15,525 bases of DNA from Nitrososphaerota archaeon. Its GTDB lineage: Archaea > Thermoproteota > Nitrososphaeria > Nitrososphaerales > UBA183. Position numbers and translations under genes: made by a program. Below are positions 5,915 to 12,170 of the stretch, piece by piece. The DNA is taken from positions 1 through 15,525 of the forward strand of contig JAFMAU010000044.1 of NCBI GenBank assembly GCA_029784825.1. The letters are read 5' to 3'. The notes beneath the pieces were generated by a model that did not search any database, was not told the origin of the DNA, and was given only the letters and a program-made list of their open reading frames with translations. Within the stretch, counting starts at the first letter, position 1; each line of letters opens with the position of its first letter.

Positions 5915-7544
5915 TGCCCTTGGCCTTGGCAGTCCGCACCGCCTCTTCGTAGCCAGCGTCCACGTGCCTGGCCACGCCGATGCCAGGGTCGTTGGTGAGG
6001 GCAGTCGAGATTCTCGCTTCGGCTTCAGGGGTGCCGTCGGCCAGGACCGCCAGCCCCGCGTGAATCGAGTAACCAATCCCCACCCCTCCCCCATGATGCA
6101 TAGACACCCACGACGCACCGGATACGGCGTTTAGTAGGGCGTTGAGAACGGGCCAGTCTGCTATCGCGTCGGACCCGTCCTTCATCCCCTCGGTCTCCCG
6201 GTAAGGAGAAGCCACAGACCCCGCGTCCAGATGGTCCCTGCCGATGATGACAGGAGCTGAAATCCCTCCCGCTCTGACCATGTCGTTGATGACCTTGCCG
6301 AACCTCGCCCTTTCGCCGTAGCCGAGCCAGCAGACCCTCGCCGGGAGGCCCTGGAACTCGACTTTCTCGTGCGCCTTCCTGATCCACCTCACCAGAGACG
6401 GGTTGCCCGAGAACTCCCTGAGCACGGCCTCGTCGGTGGCGTATATGTCCGCCGGGTCGCCAGAAAGAGCGGCCCAACGGAACGGGCCCCTCCCCTCGCA
6501 GAAGAGCGGTCTGATGTATTCGGGGACGAAACCAGGAATCCTGAATGGAGCTTCGACACCAGCTTCGCTCGCCATCTTTCTGATGTTGTTCCCGTACTCG
6601 AATGCGATGGCGCCATTTTCCTGGAACTTCAGCATTGCCCGGACGTGCTTGGCGATGGAAGCCATCGAGCGCTCTAGGTACTTCGCGGGGTCGGAGGCCC
6701 TGAGGGTTGTGGCTTCTGCGACGTCGAGGCCGACGGGGATGTAACCCTCCAGAGGGTCATGAGCCGCGGTCTGGTCAGTAAGGACATCAGGCGTGAAACC
6801 CGACTCTACGAACTGAGGGAGCACCTCGGCGGCGTTACCCAGCAACCCGACAGAAAGTGCCTTGCCCTCCGCGGCCGCGTCCCTTGCCATCGCTAGGGCC
6901 TCCCGCGGGTCCTCGACCATCACGTCGCAGTACTTCTTGTCCAACCTCCTCTGGATCGCCCTCCTGTCAGCTTCAACCACAAGGGCGACCCCGTCGTTCA
7001 TCGTCACCGCCAGCGGCTGTGCCCCTCCCATCTCCCCCAGGCCGGAAGTCAGCACGACCTTCCCCTTCAGTGATCCTCCAAAGTGCTTTGACGCCACGGC
7101 GGCCAGCGTTTCATAGGTCCCCTGGAGGATCCCCTGGGTCCCGATGTACATCCAGCTCCCTGCCGTCATCTGGCCGAACATGGTCAGTCCGCGCTCTTCG
7201 AGCTCCCGGAAGTAGCTCCAGTCCGCCCACTTGGGCACAAGCATTGCGTTGGAGATGAGCACGCGCGGCGCAGCGGTTGTGGTCCTGAAGACGCCCACTG
7301 GCTTACCTGACTGGATCAGCAGCGTCTCATCGTTGGCGAGTCCGCGAAGCGCCTTCACAATGGCGTCGTAGGCTTTCCAGGACCGAGCGGCACGTCCCGT
7401 CCCGCCATAGACGATGAGACGCTCGGGGTCCTTTGCAACCTCGGGATCGAGGTTGTTCATCAGCATGCGGAGCGCAGCTTCCTGGTGCCAACTCTTGCAC
7501 GAAATCTCGGACCCGCGCGGGGCCCTCACAACGTGCGTCTGCAT
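5892..7544 (-). CDS. hutU: Urocanate hydratase (urocanase)
   Basis: This 550-residue protein catalyses step two of histidine degradation, hydrating urocanate to imidazolonepropionate with tightly bound NAD+ as electrophile. Family motifs run the full length: [14 protein letters not shown] (43-56), [17 protein letters not shown] (123-139), the NAD-binding [12 protein letters not shown] (168-179) and [16 protein letters not shown] (257-272). Cys405 in [11 protein letters not shown] corresponds to the active-site cysteine of bacterial urocanase, and [20 protein letters not shown] lies near the end. Length matches bacterial HutU (about 555). ATG 7544 has a TTTAA box 29 bases upstream. An AGGAGG lies 15-16 bases before the ATG, too far for a normal ribosome-binding site. 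The gene is divergent from hutI. Confidence 0.97.
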   Translation of the reverse strand: MQTHVVRAPRGSEISCKSWHQEAALRMLMNNLDPEVAKDPERLIVYGGTGRAARSWKAYDAIVKALRGLANDETLLIQSGKPVGVFRTTTAAPRVLISNAMLVPKWADWSYFRELEERGLTMFGQMTAGSWMYIGTQGILQGTYETLAAVASKHFGGSLKGKVVLTSGLGEMGGAQPLAVTMNDGVALVVEADRRAIQRRLDKKYCDVMVEDPREALAMARDAAAEGKALSVGLLGNAAEVLPQFVESGFTPDVLTDQTAAHDPLEGYIPVGLDVAEATTLRASDPAKYLERSMASIAKHVRAMLKFQENGAIAFEYGNNIRKMASEAGVEAPFRIPGFVPEYIRPLFCEGRGPFRWAALSGDPADIYATDEAVLREFSGNPSLVRWIRKAHEKVEFQGLPARVCWLGYGERARFGKVINDMVRAGGISAPVIIGRDHLDAGSVASPYRETEGMKDGSDAIADWPVLNALLNAVSGASWVSMHHGGGVGIGYSIHAGLAVLADGTPEAEARISTALTNDPGIGVARHVDAGYEEAVRTAKAKGIKIPMME

Positions 7545-7570
7545 ATTCTGACTCGGCGACCTCCTCTCGA

Positions 7571-7575
7571 TTTAA
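7571..7575 (-). promoter_or_regulatory. TATA-like box for hutU
   Basis: TTTAA (minus strand CTTAAATCG) is centred 29 bases from the hutU ATG, so transcription should start at or just before the start codon. Confidence 0.5.
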
Positions 7576-7603
7576 GACTTCGTTGCAAGGTGCTGCCGAC
7601 AAG

Positions 7604-7610
7604 ACTTAAC
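7604..7610 (+). promoter_or_regulatory. TATA-like box for hutI
   Basis: ACTTAAC is centred 35 bases upstream of the ATG at 7642, predicting a leader of about 7-9 bases. The same AGACTTA string follows the hutU box core region, so the two promoters look alike. Confidence 0.4.
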
Positions 7611-7641
7611 ACGCTCAGAGGAGGCTCTTTCATGGGGGAAG

Positions 7642-8880
7642 ATGCCTGAACTAGTCCTGGTCAACGCTGGGGAACTGGTGACCTGCGCCGGCGGGGGCGA
7701 CGGAGACCAGGAGGCGCTCGGGGTGATCGAAGACGGTGCCCTGATGGTCGACGGCGGCAGGATTTCGTGGATAGGCACTTCCAAGGAACTAGGGCGCAAG
7801 ACATTCGGGAAGCCTCGGCGCACAATGGATGCGCGCGGAGGCCTGGTCACCCCTGGGTTCGTAGACCCGCACACCCACCTTGTCTTCGCGGGGAGCAGAG
7901 AAGATGAGCTCGACAGGAAGACCCGGGGCGAGTCGTACGTGTCGATCCTCAGCAGCGGGGGTGGAATCCAGAGGACCGTGAGAGACACGAGAAAGGCGAC
8001 AGCTCGCGAGATTTGCGCCCAGTCGCTCGCGAGAGTGGAGCAGATGGTCGCGAACGGCGTCACTACAGTCGAAACGAAGACCGGGTACGGCCAAAGGGCG
8101 CGGGACGAGCTAAAGATGATCCAGGCGATCGAACTCCTGAGGAAGGCGACGAAAATAGACGTGGTCTCGACCTTCCTTGGGCTGCATGCAAAACCTCCCG
8201 AGTTCGATGATTCTGGGGAGTATGTCGACTACGCGATCCGCGAAATGCTTCCGCTGGTGGCCCGCTCGCAGGCCCGGCCCGCCTTCTCTGACTGTTTCTG
8301 CGAGGAAGGCATTTTCTCCCGAGGAGATTGTGCGAGGTACCTCAGGGCGTCCCGTGAGCTCGGGTTCTCGTTGAAGATTCATGCGGATGAATTCGCCGAC
8401 TCCCGCGGGGCTTCGCTCGCGGCAGAGTCGGGGTGCGTTTCCGCCGACCACATTGGCCATAGCGGACCCGCGGGGATCGAATCCATGGCGGAGAAGGGGG
8501 TCGTGGCCGTGTTGCTCCCTGGCACATCTCTATACTCGTCCATCAGCTACGCGGATGCGAAGGGCATCATCAGAGCGGGATGTTCGGTCGCTCTCGGTAC
8601 CGATCTTAGCCCGAATTCTTGGATAGAATCTCCGCAGTTCGTGATGGGGCTGGCCTGCGCAGGACTGAAGATGACCCCCGCCCAGGCGCTGCTTGGGTTC
8701 ACAGCCAATGCCGCGAAAGCCATCTCGCGGGCGGACGTAGGATCGCTTCGCCTAGGGAATTCGGCTGACTTCGTTGTACATTCCCTGACCGGATACCGGC
8801 AGCTTCCATACCGCCTCGGCGGGAGCTACGTACGGAAAGTGATCAAGGAGGGACGCGAAGTGTATTCCCGTGAAGTCTAG
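7642..8880 (+). CDS. hutI: Imidazolonepropionase
   Basis: This 412-residue amidohydrolase-superfamily enzyme hydrolyses imidazolone-5-propionate to N-formimino-L-glutamate, step three of the pathway. The metal-binding HxH is His77/His79 in GFVDPHTHLVF. His247 and Glu250 are in LKIHADEF, SADHIGH is at 268-273, and the metal-ligand Asp321 is in LGTDLSPNS. VETKTGYG (143-150) and LGLHAKPPE (179-187) match substrate-contact segments of HutI. Length equals the bacterial enzyme. Only one ATG in frame fits the N-terminal strand ELVLVNAGELVTC. Its stop overlaps that of hutH within the palindrome CTAG, so the two genes are tail to tail with no spacer. It shares a 97-base divergent promoter region with hutU. 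Confidence 0.96.
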   Translation: MPELVLVNAGELVTCAGGGDGDQEALGVIEDGALMVDGGRISWIGTSKELGRKTFGKPRRTMDARGGLVTPGFVDPHTHLVFAGSREDELDRKTRGESYVSILSSGGGIQRTVRDTRKATAREICAQSLARVEQMVANGVTTVETKTGYGQRARDELKMIQAIELLRKATKIDVVSTFLGLHAKPPEFDDSGEYVDYAIREMLPLVARSQARPAFSDCFCEEGIFSRGDCARYLRASRELGFSLKIHADEFADSRGASLAAESGCVSADHIGHSGPAGIESMAEKGVVAVLLPGTSLYSSISYADAKGIIRAGCSVALGTDLSPNSWIESPQFVMGLACAGLKMTPAQALLGFTANAAKAISRADVGSLRLGNSADFVVHSLTGYRQLPYRLGGSYVRKVIKEGREVYSREV

Positions 8881-10352
8881 GGGAGGTTCCCCGCGAGGGT
8901 CTCCTTCGCGACAATTTCTATCTCTCCCCCCTGGGCCCTGTCTCCTCTTAGCAAAGGAGAATGCCCCCTGACGAACGCGCTGACTTTCTTCGCGTGCTCG
9001 GAGATCCCGCTTTCGTTGGAGCCCAGGATGTTGGAGGCACAGATGAGCTCGACCGCGAGTATCTTCGAGACGTTCGCAGCTACATGGAGGCATTTCACCC
9101 CTGCGTTAACCCCGTGGCTGGCGTGGTCTTCTATTCCCCCTGAGACGTTGGCAGGGTAGGAGGATTGTGGGTAGATGTTCTTCGCGTTGTCATTGGTGAG
9201 CGCGGTCGCGGTGTACTCGAGGATCATCAGGCCAGACTCGAGCCCCGGCTTTCCAGCCATGTATTTCGACTCGGGGGGCGTCTTCGAGAGGAGGTAATGT
9301 ATTCTGGCGAGCGAGATTACCCCAAGATAAGAAAGCGAAAGGGAGAGCAGGTCAGAGGCCATGGCTACGGGCTGGGCATGGAAGTTCCCCCCGTGGAGGA
9401 CCGAGCCGTCCTCCAGCAGGACCGGGTTGTCAGACACCGAGTTCATCTCATCCAAGGTTATCTTCTCAGCGAAGCCGAGAGCGTCCTTTAGGGCGCCGTG
9501 CACCTGTGGAGCGCAGCGGATTGAATAAGGATCCTGCGGAACCGGCTCAGAGCGTATCCTGCGACTCCCCTTCCACAGAGTTCTGACCTCCCTGGCCACC
9601 GACCCCTGCCCTGGGTCGAGCTTTACACCGACGAGCCTCTCGTCAAACGCCTGCGAGCAGGCGCGTAGTACTTCGGCTGTTACGGCGAGCGTCGAGTTGG
9701 CCGCGTTTAGCAGTGTGTTCCCCTGATGGACACCCACGCAGGCGAGCGCAGTGGTGAACGCGGTGCCGTTGATGAGGGAGAGCCCTTCCTTGGCGTGCAG
9801 TTTGACTGGCTTGAGCCTGGAAGCTGACAGCGCCTTCGTGGAGTCGACGAGCCTGCCACGCCTGTACGCCCTCCCCTCGCCCAGCATGGAGAGGGCCATG
9901 TGAGCCGAGGGAACGAGATCGCCGCTTGCGCCCAGAGACCCGAACTCCGGGACGTAGGGGGTGACCCCCCGGTTGAGCATCCCCACAATCAGTTCCGCTA
10001 CCTCCTTGCGGACTGCGCTGTTGCCGTTGAGGAGACTGTTCAGGCGGATGAGCATCGCGGCGCGGACCACCCCCTGTGGAAGGGGCGACCCCACACCAGC
10101 GGAGTGACTTCGAATCAGGTTGAGCTGGAGTTCCTCGAGGTTTTCGGGCCTGACGACCTTGTCCGAAAGCGAGCCGAACCCCGTGTTGACCCCGTAGACC
10201 ACCTCGCCACGGGACAGCTTTTCTTCGAGGAGGGCGCGGAGCTTCTCCATGTGCTTGAGACTGGCAGGGCTGGCCCTGACCTCTTCCCCCCGCTCCGCCA
10301 CCTGCATCGCGCCGGCCAGGGTGAGAGAGCGTCCGTCGACGGCTACTACCAT
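8877..10352 (-). CDS. hutH: Histidine ammonia-lyase
   Basis: This 491-residue enzyme removes ammonia from L-histidine to give urocanate, step one of the pathway. The Ala142-Ser143-Gly144 triad in GSLGASGDLVPSAHMAL self-cyclises to the MIO electrophile. Tyr53 in VYGVNTGFG and His83 in RSHSAG are in the expected catalytic positions. SLINGTAFTTALA and MNSVSDNPVLL further fit the aromatic ammonia-lyase family. The lack of a phenylalanine-type substrate motif and the hut neighbours favour histidine. Length is slightly under the bacterial 500-510. ATG 10352 is preceded at 29 bases by CTATTTAT, so the mRNA is likely leaderless. A 14-bp palindrome lies just downstream of that box. The gene is divergent from the hutG candidate and convergent with hutI. 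Confidence 0.97.
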   Translation of the reverse strand: MVVAVDGRSLTLAGAMQVAERGEEVRASPASLKHMEKLRALLEEKLSRGEVVYGVNTGFGSLSDKVVRPENLEELQLNLIRSHSAGVGSPLPQGVVRAAMLIRLNSLLNGNSAVRKEVAELIVGMLNRGVTPYVPEFGSLGASGDLVPSAHMALSMLGEGRAYRRGRLVDSTKALSASRLKPVKLHAKEGLSLINGTAFTTALACVGVHQGNTLLNAANSTLAVTAEVLRACSQAFDERLVGVKLDPGQGSVAREVRTLWKGSRRIRSEPVPQDPYSIRCAPQVHGALKDALGFAEKITLDEMNSVSDNPVLLEDGSVLHGGNFHAQPVAMASDLLSLSLSYLGVISLARIHYLLSKTPPESKYMAGKPGLESGLMILEYTATALTNDNAKNIYPQSSYPANVSGGIEDHASHGVNAGVKCLHVAANVSKILAVELICASNILGSNESGISEHAKKVSAFVRGHSPLLRGDRAQGGEIEIVAKETLAGNLP

Positions 10353-10362
10353 CGTCCCGACC

Positions 10363-10376
10363 CCGTCCTCGGACGG
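10363..10376. promoter_or_regulatory. Palindrome between the hutH TATA box and start codon (operator candidate)
   Basis: CCGTCC-TC-GGACGG has perfect 6-bp arms around two bases. It lies directly beside the hutH TATA box (10377-10384), on its downstream side for hutH, where a bound repressor would block initiation. GC-rich palindromes can arise by chance in this sequence, so this is a candidate only. Confidence 0.4.
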
Positions 10377-10384
10377 ATAAATAG
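10377..10384 (-). promoter_or_regulatory. TATA-like box for hutH
   Basis: On the minus strand this reads CTATTTAT, centred about 29 bases from the hutH ATG at 10352. Confidence 0.6.
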
Positions 10385-10393
10385 CTCACACCC

Positions 10394-10399
10394 TTTTAA
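10394..10399 (+). promoter_or_regulatory. TATA-like box for the hutG candidate
   Basis: TTTTAA is centred about 28 bases upstream of the TTG at 10425. It is 57 bases too far from the later ATG at 10482 to fit a leaderless start there, so it helps decide the start codon. Confidence 0.5.
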
Positions 10400-10424
10400 C
10401 CCGACTCCCGCCCTGCCGAAGCCA

Positions 10425-11372
10425 TTGAGGAAGGCTGCAGCCTATCCTGAGCCAAGTTATCACGATCCCGCCGACAAGCGCATGGTGGAGATCATCGGCA
10501 AAGCGGCGCGGCCTATGCCTGGCGCGGTGAACATCTTGGGAATCCCGTTCGAAGGGGCGGTACTCGGGAGGAAAGGTGCCGCAGGAGGGCCGTCCGCGAT
10601 ACGCCAGTCGATGAGCTCCTTCTCGAACTTCAACGTCGAGCTGCGGGAAGACGTTAGCCGCGCGAAGGTCTTTGACCTCGGGAACCTCGCTGTCGCAAAG
10701 GGGGAAGAAGTAAGACGGGCCCATTCGTTGATAGAGACTGAGGTCGCAAAAGACCTGCTGCAAAGCTCGCTGCTCGTCGTCCTGGGAGGGGACAACAGCA
10801 TCTCTCTTCCGGCATTAAGGGCGAGCGGGAGGAAGCTCGGGCGGCTGGGTCTCATCGTGATCGACTCTCACTTCGACCTCAGAGGGAGGATCGCAGGGAA
10901 GCCGACGAGCGGCTCGTCATATGGCCTGGCGGTCGAAACTGTCCCCGCTCTCGACCCTCGCAGGGTGGCCGAAATCGGAGTGCATGGTTTCTTGAATTCG
11001 AAGAAATATTTCGACAAAGCGGCGAAGCTGGGCATTTCTGTGCGCACCGCGAGGGACGTGAGGCAGGATGGGGCGGCGGCGACAGCGAAGGAAGCATACA
11101 AAGTTGCGTCCGATGGCGCAGATGCCGTCTATCTCAGCGTGGACTTGGATGCGGTGGACATAGGCCAGGTATCAGGCGTCAGCGCTCCGAGCGTGGGAGG
11201 GATCAGCGCGGAGGAGCTTCTGACGTTGGTTTACGAAATCGCCAAGCACGACAAGGTTATGGTCGCGGACATCGTCGAACTGGCCCCGAACCTCGACCCT
11301 ACGGGGAGTTCGCAGCGAGTTGCGGCGTCGGTCCTTGCCTACCTGATCGCAGGGTTCAATTCGAGAGCGTAG
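10425..11372 (+). CDS. hutG: Arginase-fold ureohydrolase, probable formimidoylglutamase
   Basis: This 315-residue ureohydrolase is placed to finish histidine degradation by hydrolysing formiminoglutamate to glutamate and formamide. Metal-site motifs are IDSHFDLR (Asp147, His149, Asp151) and SVDLDAVD (Asp240, Asp242). The first motif reads GGDNS (121-125) where most of the family has GGDHS, so one manganese ligand is Asn124 instead of His. GPSAIR and APSVGGIS also fit the family. The function comes from linkage to hutU, hutI and hutH; arginase or agmatinase activity is not excluded by sequence. The TTG start at 10425 is chosen because a TTTTAA box lies 28 bases upstream. The alternative ATG 10482 would drop 19 residues. 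The long upstream open frame is antisense to hutH and was discarded. Confidence 0.88.
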   Translation: MRKAAAYPEPSYHDPADKRMVEIIGKAARPMPGAVNILGIPFEGAVLGRKGAAGGPSAIRQSMSSFSNFNVELREDVSRAKVFDLGNLAVAKGEEVRRAHSLIETEVAKDLLQSSLLVVLGGDNSISLPALRASGRKLGRLGLIVIDSHFDLRGRIAGKPTSGSSYGLAVETVPALDPRRVAEIGVHGFLNSKKYFDKAAKLGISVRTARDVRQDGAAATAKEAYKVASDGADAVYLSVDLDAVDIGQVSGVSAPSVGGISAEELLTLVYEIAKHDKVMVADIVELAPNLDPTGSSQRVAASVLAYLIAGFNSRA

Positions 11373-11393
11373 TCGCGACTGGTGGGAGAATGG

Positions 11394-11491
11394 TGCGGTG
11401 GCCGGGATTTGAATTCTCGAGTCATTTGCATGACTTCCCGAGTTAGTAGCGTGGCAGGCTACTGTCCTGGACCAGGCTAGACGACCACCGC
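11394..11491 (-). tRNA. tRNA-Gly (anticodon GCC) with an intron in the T-arm
   Basis: The gene is 98 bases. Removing 23 bases between positions 53 and 54 leaves a 75-nt tRNA. The acceptor GCGGUGG pairs with CCACCGC and is followed by A. The D-stem is GUCU/GGAC, the anticodon stem GUAGC/GCUAC encloses CUGCCAC with anticodon GCC, the variable loop is UAAC, and T-stem UCGGG/CCCGG encloses UUCAAAU. The anticodon arm is uninterrupted, so the intron position is unambiguous. Confidence 0.92.
11414..11436 (-). other. tRNA-Gly intron (23 nt, T-arm position 53/54)
   Basis: The flanks form a BHB. CTCG pairs with CGAG as the 4-bp central helix, with three-base bulges GGA and AAT on opposite strands. The inner stem AGTCAT/ATGACT closes a GCAA tetraloop. 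Cutting after the second base of each bulge joins the T-stem directly to the T-loop UUCAAAU. The outer helix is weak (about one pair). Confidence 0.85.
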
Positions 11492-11518
11492 TCGTTTCAT
11501 GTCGCGTCTTAATGGAGG

Positions 11519-11524
11519 TTAAAA
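11519..11524 (-). promoter_or_regulatory. TATA-like box for tRNA-Gly
   Basis: On the minus strand this reads TTTTAA, centred about 30 bases upstream of the tRNA 5' end. A second AT-rich spot (ATTAAG, 11508-11513) is only about 19 bases away and fits less well. Confidence 0.5.
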
Positions 11525-11542
11525 GCTTGCGGCCGGGATTGT

Positions 11543-11872
11543 TCAGCCGACCTTGGACCCTACGGATACCTTCCGCTCGGGGGTGAGGAGCGACAGTTCG
11601 TTCTCGTTGAATGCTGCGACCAGCATGCACTCTGACGCCACCCCTGCAACCGACTTGGGCTCGAGGTTGACAACGGCCACCACCACTTTGTCCATGAGCT
11701 CCTCTTTCGTATACCTGTCCTTGATGCCAGCGACGCATTGTTTGCTGACGCCTTCGCCAAATTCGACCCGTAGCTTGTACATCGGCTTTCTCGCCTCGGG
11801 GATGTCTTCCACTGACGTTATCTTGCCCACCCTCATCTCCACCTTCACGAAGTCGGCGATCGAGATAGACAT
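11543..11872 (-). CDS. CsaA/MetRS-beta-like tRNA-binding OB-fold protein
   Basis: The 109-residue protein is a single EMAP-II-like tRNA-binding domain. IADFVKVEMRVGKITSVEDI (5-24) is the first strand pair, MYKLRVEFG (31-39) the next, and KVVVAVVNLEPKSVAGVASE (62-81) with CMLVAA the conserved core. Stand-alone copies include CsaA and the beta subunit of methionyl-tRNA synthetase, where the domain raises tRNA affinity in trans. Position between two tRNA genes suits a tRNA-related role but is not proof. An in-frame TTG at 11899 lies only about seven bases from the promoter box at 11902-11909, so ATG 11872 is the likelier start. That box appears to serve tRNA-Ala(GGC) on the other strand as well. 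The specific partner cannot be determined from the sequence. Confidence 0.88.
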   Translation of the reverse strand: MSISIADFVKVEMRVGKITSVEDIPEARKPMYKLRVEFGEGVSKQCVAGIKDRYTKEELMDKVVVAVVNLEPKSVAGVASECMLVAAFNENELSLLTPERKVSVGSKVG

Positions 11873-11901
11873 CGAGCTCACCGTCGAGAGAGAAATCAAG
11901 C

Positions 11902-11909
11902 CTTAAAGA
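11902..11909. promoter_or_regulatory. TATA-like box shared by the CsaA-like gene and tRNA-Ala(GGC)
   Basis: CTTAAAGA is the only AT-rich element in the gap. Its centre is 30 bases upstream of the tRNA 5' end at 11936 and 34 bases from the CsaA-like ATG at 11872, so it can serve both directions. Confidence 0.5.
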
Positions 11910-11963
11910 ATGCTGGCGTACGAGCCGACAAACGAGGGCCGGTCGTCTAGTCTGGTAGGATAC

Positions 11964-11978
11964 GGCGCGTGCGTCCAA
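11964..11978 (+). other. tRNA-Ala(GGC) intron 1 (15 nt, non-canonical, 27/28)
   Basis: Exon GGAT (the 3' strand of the D-stem) pairs with intron GTCC through one U:G pair as the central helix. The bulges are ACG and AAT, and a short GC/GC inner stem closes a GCGT loop. Splicing joins C27 to U28 of the anticodon stem. Confidence 0.82.
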
Positions 11979-11988
11979 TCCCTTGGCA

Positions 11989-12001
11989 AAGAAATCCAGA
12001 C
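11989..12001 (+). other. tRNA-Ala(GGC) intron 2 (13 nt, canonical 37/38)
   Basis: Loop bases TTGG pair with intron CCAG as the 4-bp central helix, with bulges CAA and ACT, a one-pair inner stem closing GAAA, and the mature anticodon stem as outer helix. This is the standard archaeal intron site, but the intron is very short. Confidence 0.82.
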
Positions 12002-12020
12002 TGGGAGAGGTCGGGGGTTC

Positions 12021-12036
12021 GAATCCCCCCCGGTCC
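12021..12036 (+). repeat. Left copy of 16-bp direct repeat (3' end of tRNA-Ala GGC)
   Basis: GAATCCCCCCCGGTCC spans the T-loop end, T-stem and acceptor of the tRNA. An identical 16 bases recur at 12977-12992. Repeats of a tRNA 3' end downstream of the intact gene are typical of tRNA-targeted integration sites. Confidence 0.6.
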
Positions 12037-12170
12037 ATCCTTCTTTGTAAGAGCGTGACTTGGGTTCGTTCCAAGTGTCCGAGTCTGGATCAGGTGCCTC
12101 TGATTGCATCTTCGCTAAAGTACCGATTCGATCCTCCCAAAAGGAGCCACAGGTTGGGACTTCGGTGATT

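Larger units (their letters stand above)
7560..7624. repeat. Symmetric inverted repeat in the hutU-hutI promoter region
   Basis: CCTCCTCT at 7560-7567 and AGAGGAGG at 7617-7624 are perfect inverted copies. On each strand AGAGGAGG lies between that gene's TATA box and start codon, 15 bases before the hutU ATG and 17 before the hutI ATG. It could be a paired operator, or the two copies could be Shine-Dalgarno-like by chance. Confidence 0.5.
11936..12037 (+). tRNA. tRNA-Ala (anticodon GGC) interrupted by two introns
   Basis: The 102-base gene yields a 74-nt tRNA after removing a 15-base intron at 27/28 and a 13-base intron at 37/38. The acceptor GGGCCGG pairs with CCGGUCC including the alanine-specific G3:U70, and discriminator A follows. 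The D-stem is GUCU/GGAU. The restored anticodon stem CUCCC/GGGAG is fully paired around UUGGCAU with anticodon GGC. The variable loop is AGGUC and T-stem GGGGG/CCCCC encloses UUCGAAU. Before splicing no anticodon stem is recognisable. Confidence 0.92.

Noticed and set aside
7560..7566. AGGAGGT as a Shine-Dalgarno site for hutU
   Set aside because: It is 15 bases from the ATG, beyond usual spacing, and lies upstream of the transcription start expected from the TATA box. It is kept as part of the symmetric repeat instead.
9900..10424. Long N-terminal extension of the hutG frame
   Set aside because: It lies antisense to hutH, has no ureohydrolase similarity, and lies upstream of the hutG promoter box.
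11172..12074. 300-codon minus-strand open frame across the CsaA-like gene, tRNA-Ala and the hutG end
   Set aside because: It crosses a tRNA gene and two better-supported genes, and its composition is Arg/Gly-rich noise.
12058..12076. Hairpin ACTTGG-N7-CCAAGT after tRNA-Ala(GGC) as a terminator
   Set aside because: The stem is short and no T-run follows. Archaeal termination normally relies on T-rich tracts, so no firm call is made.
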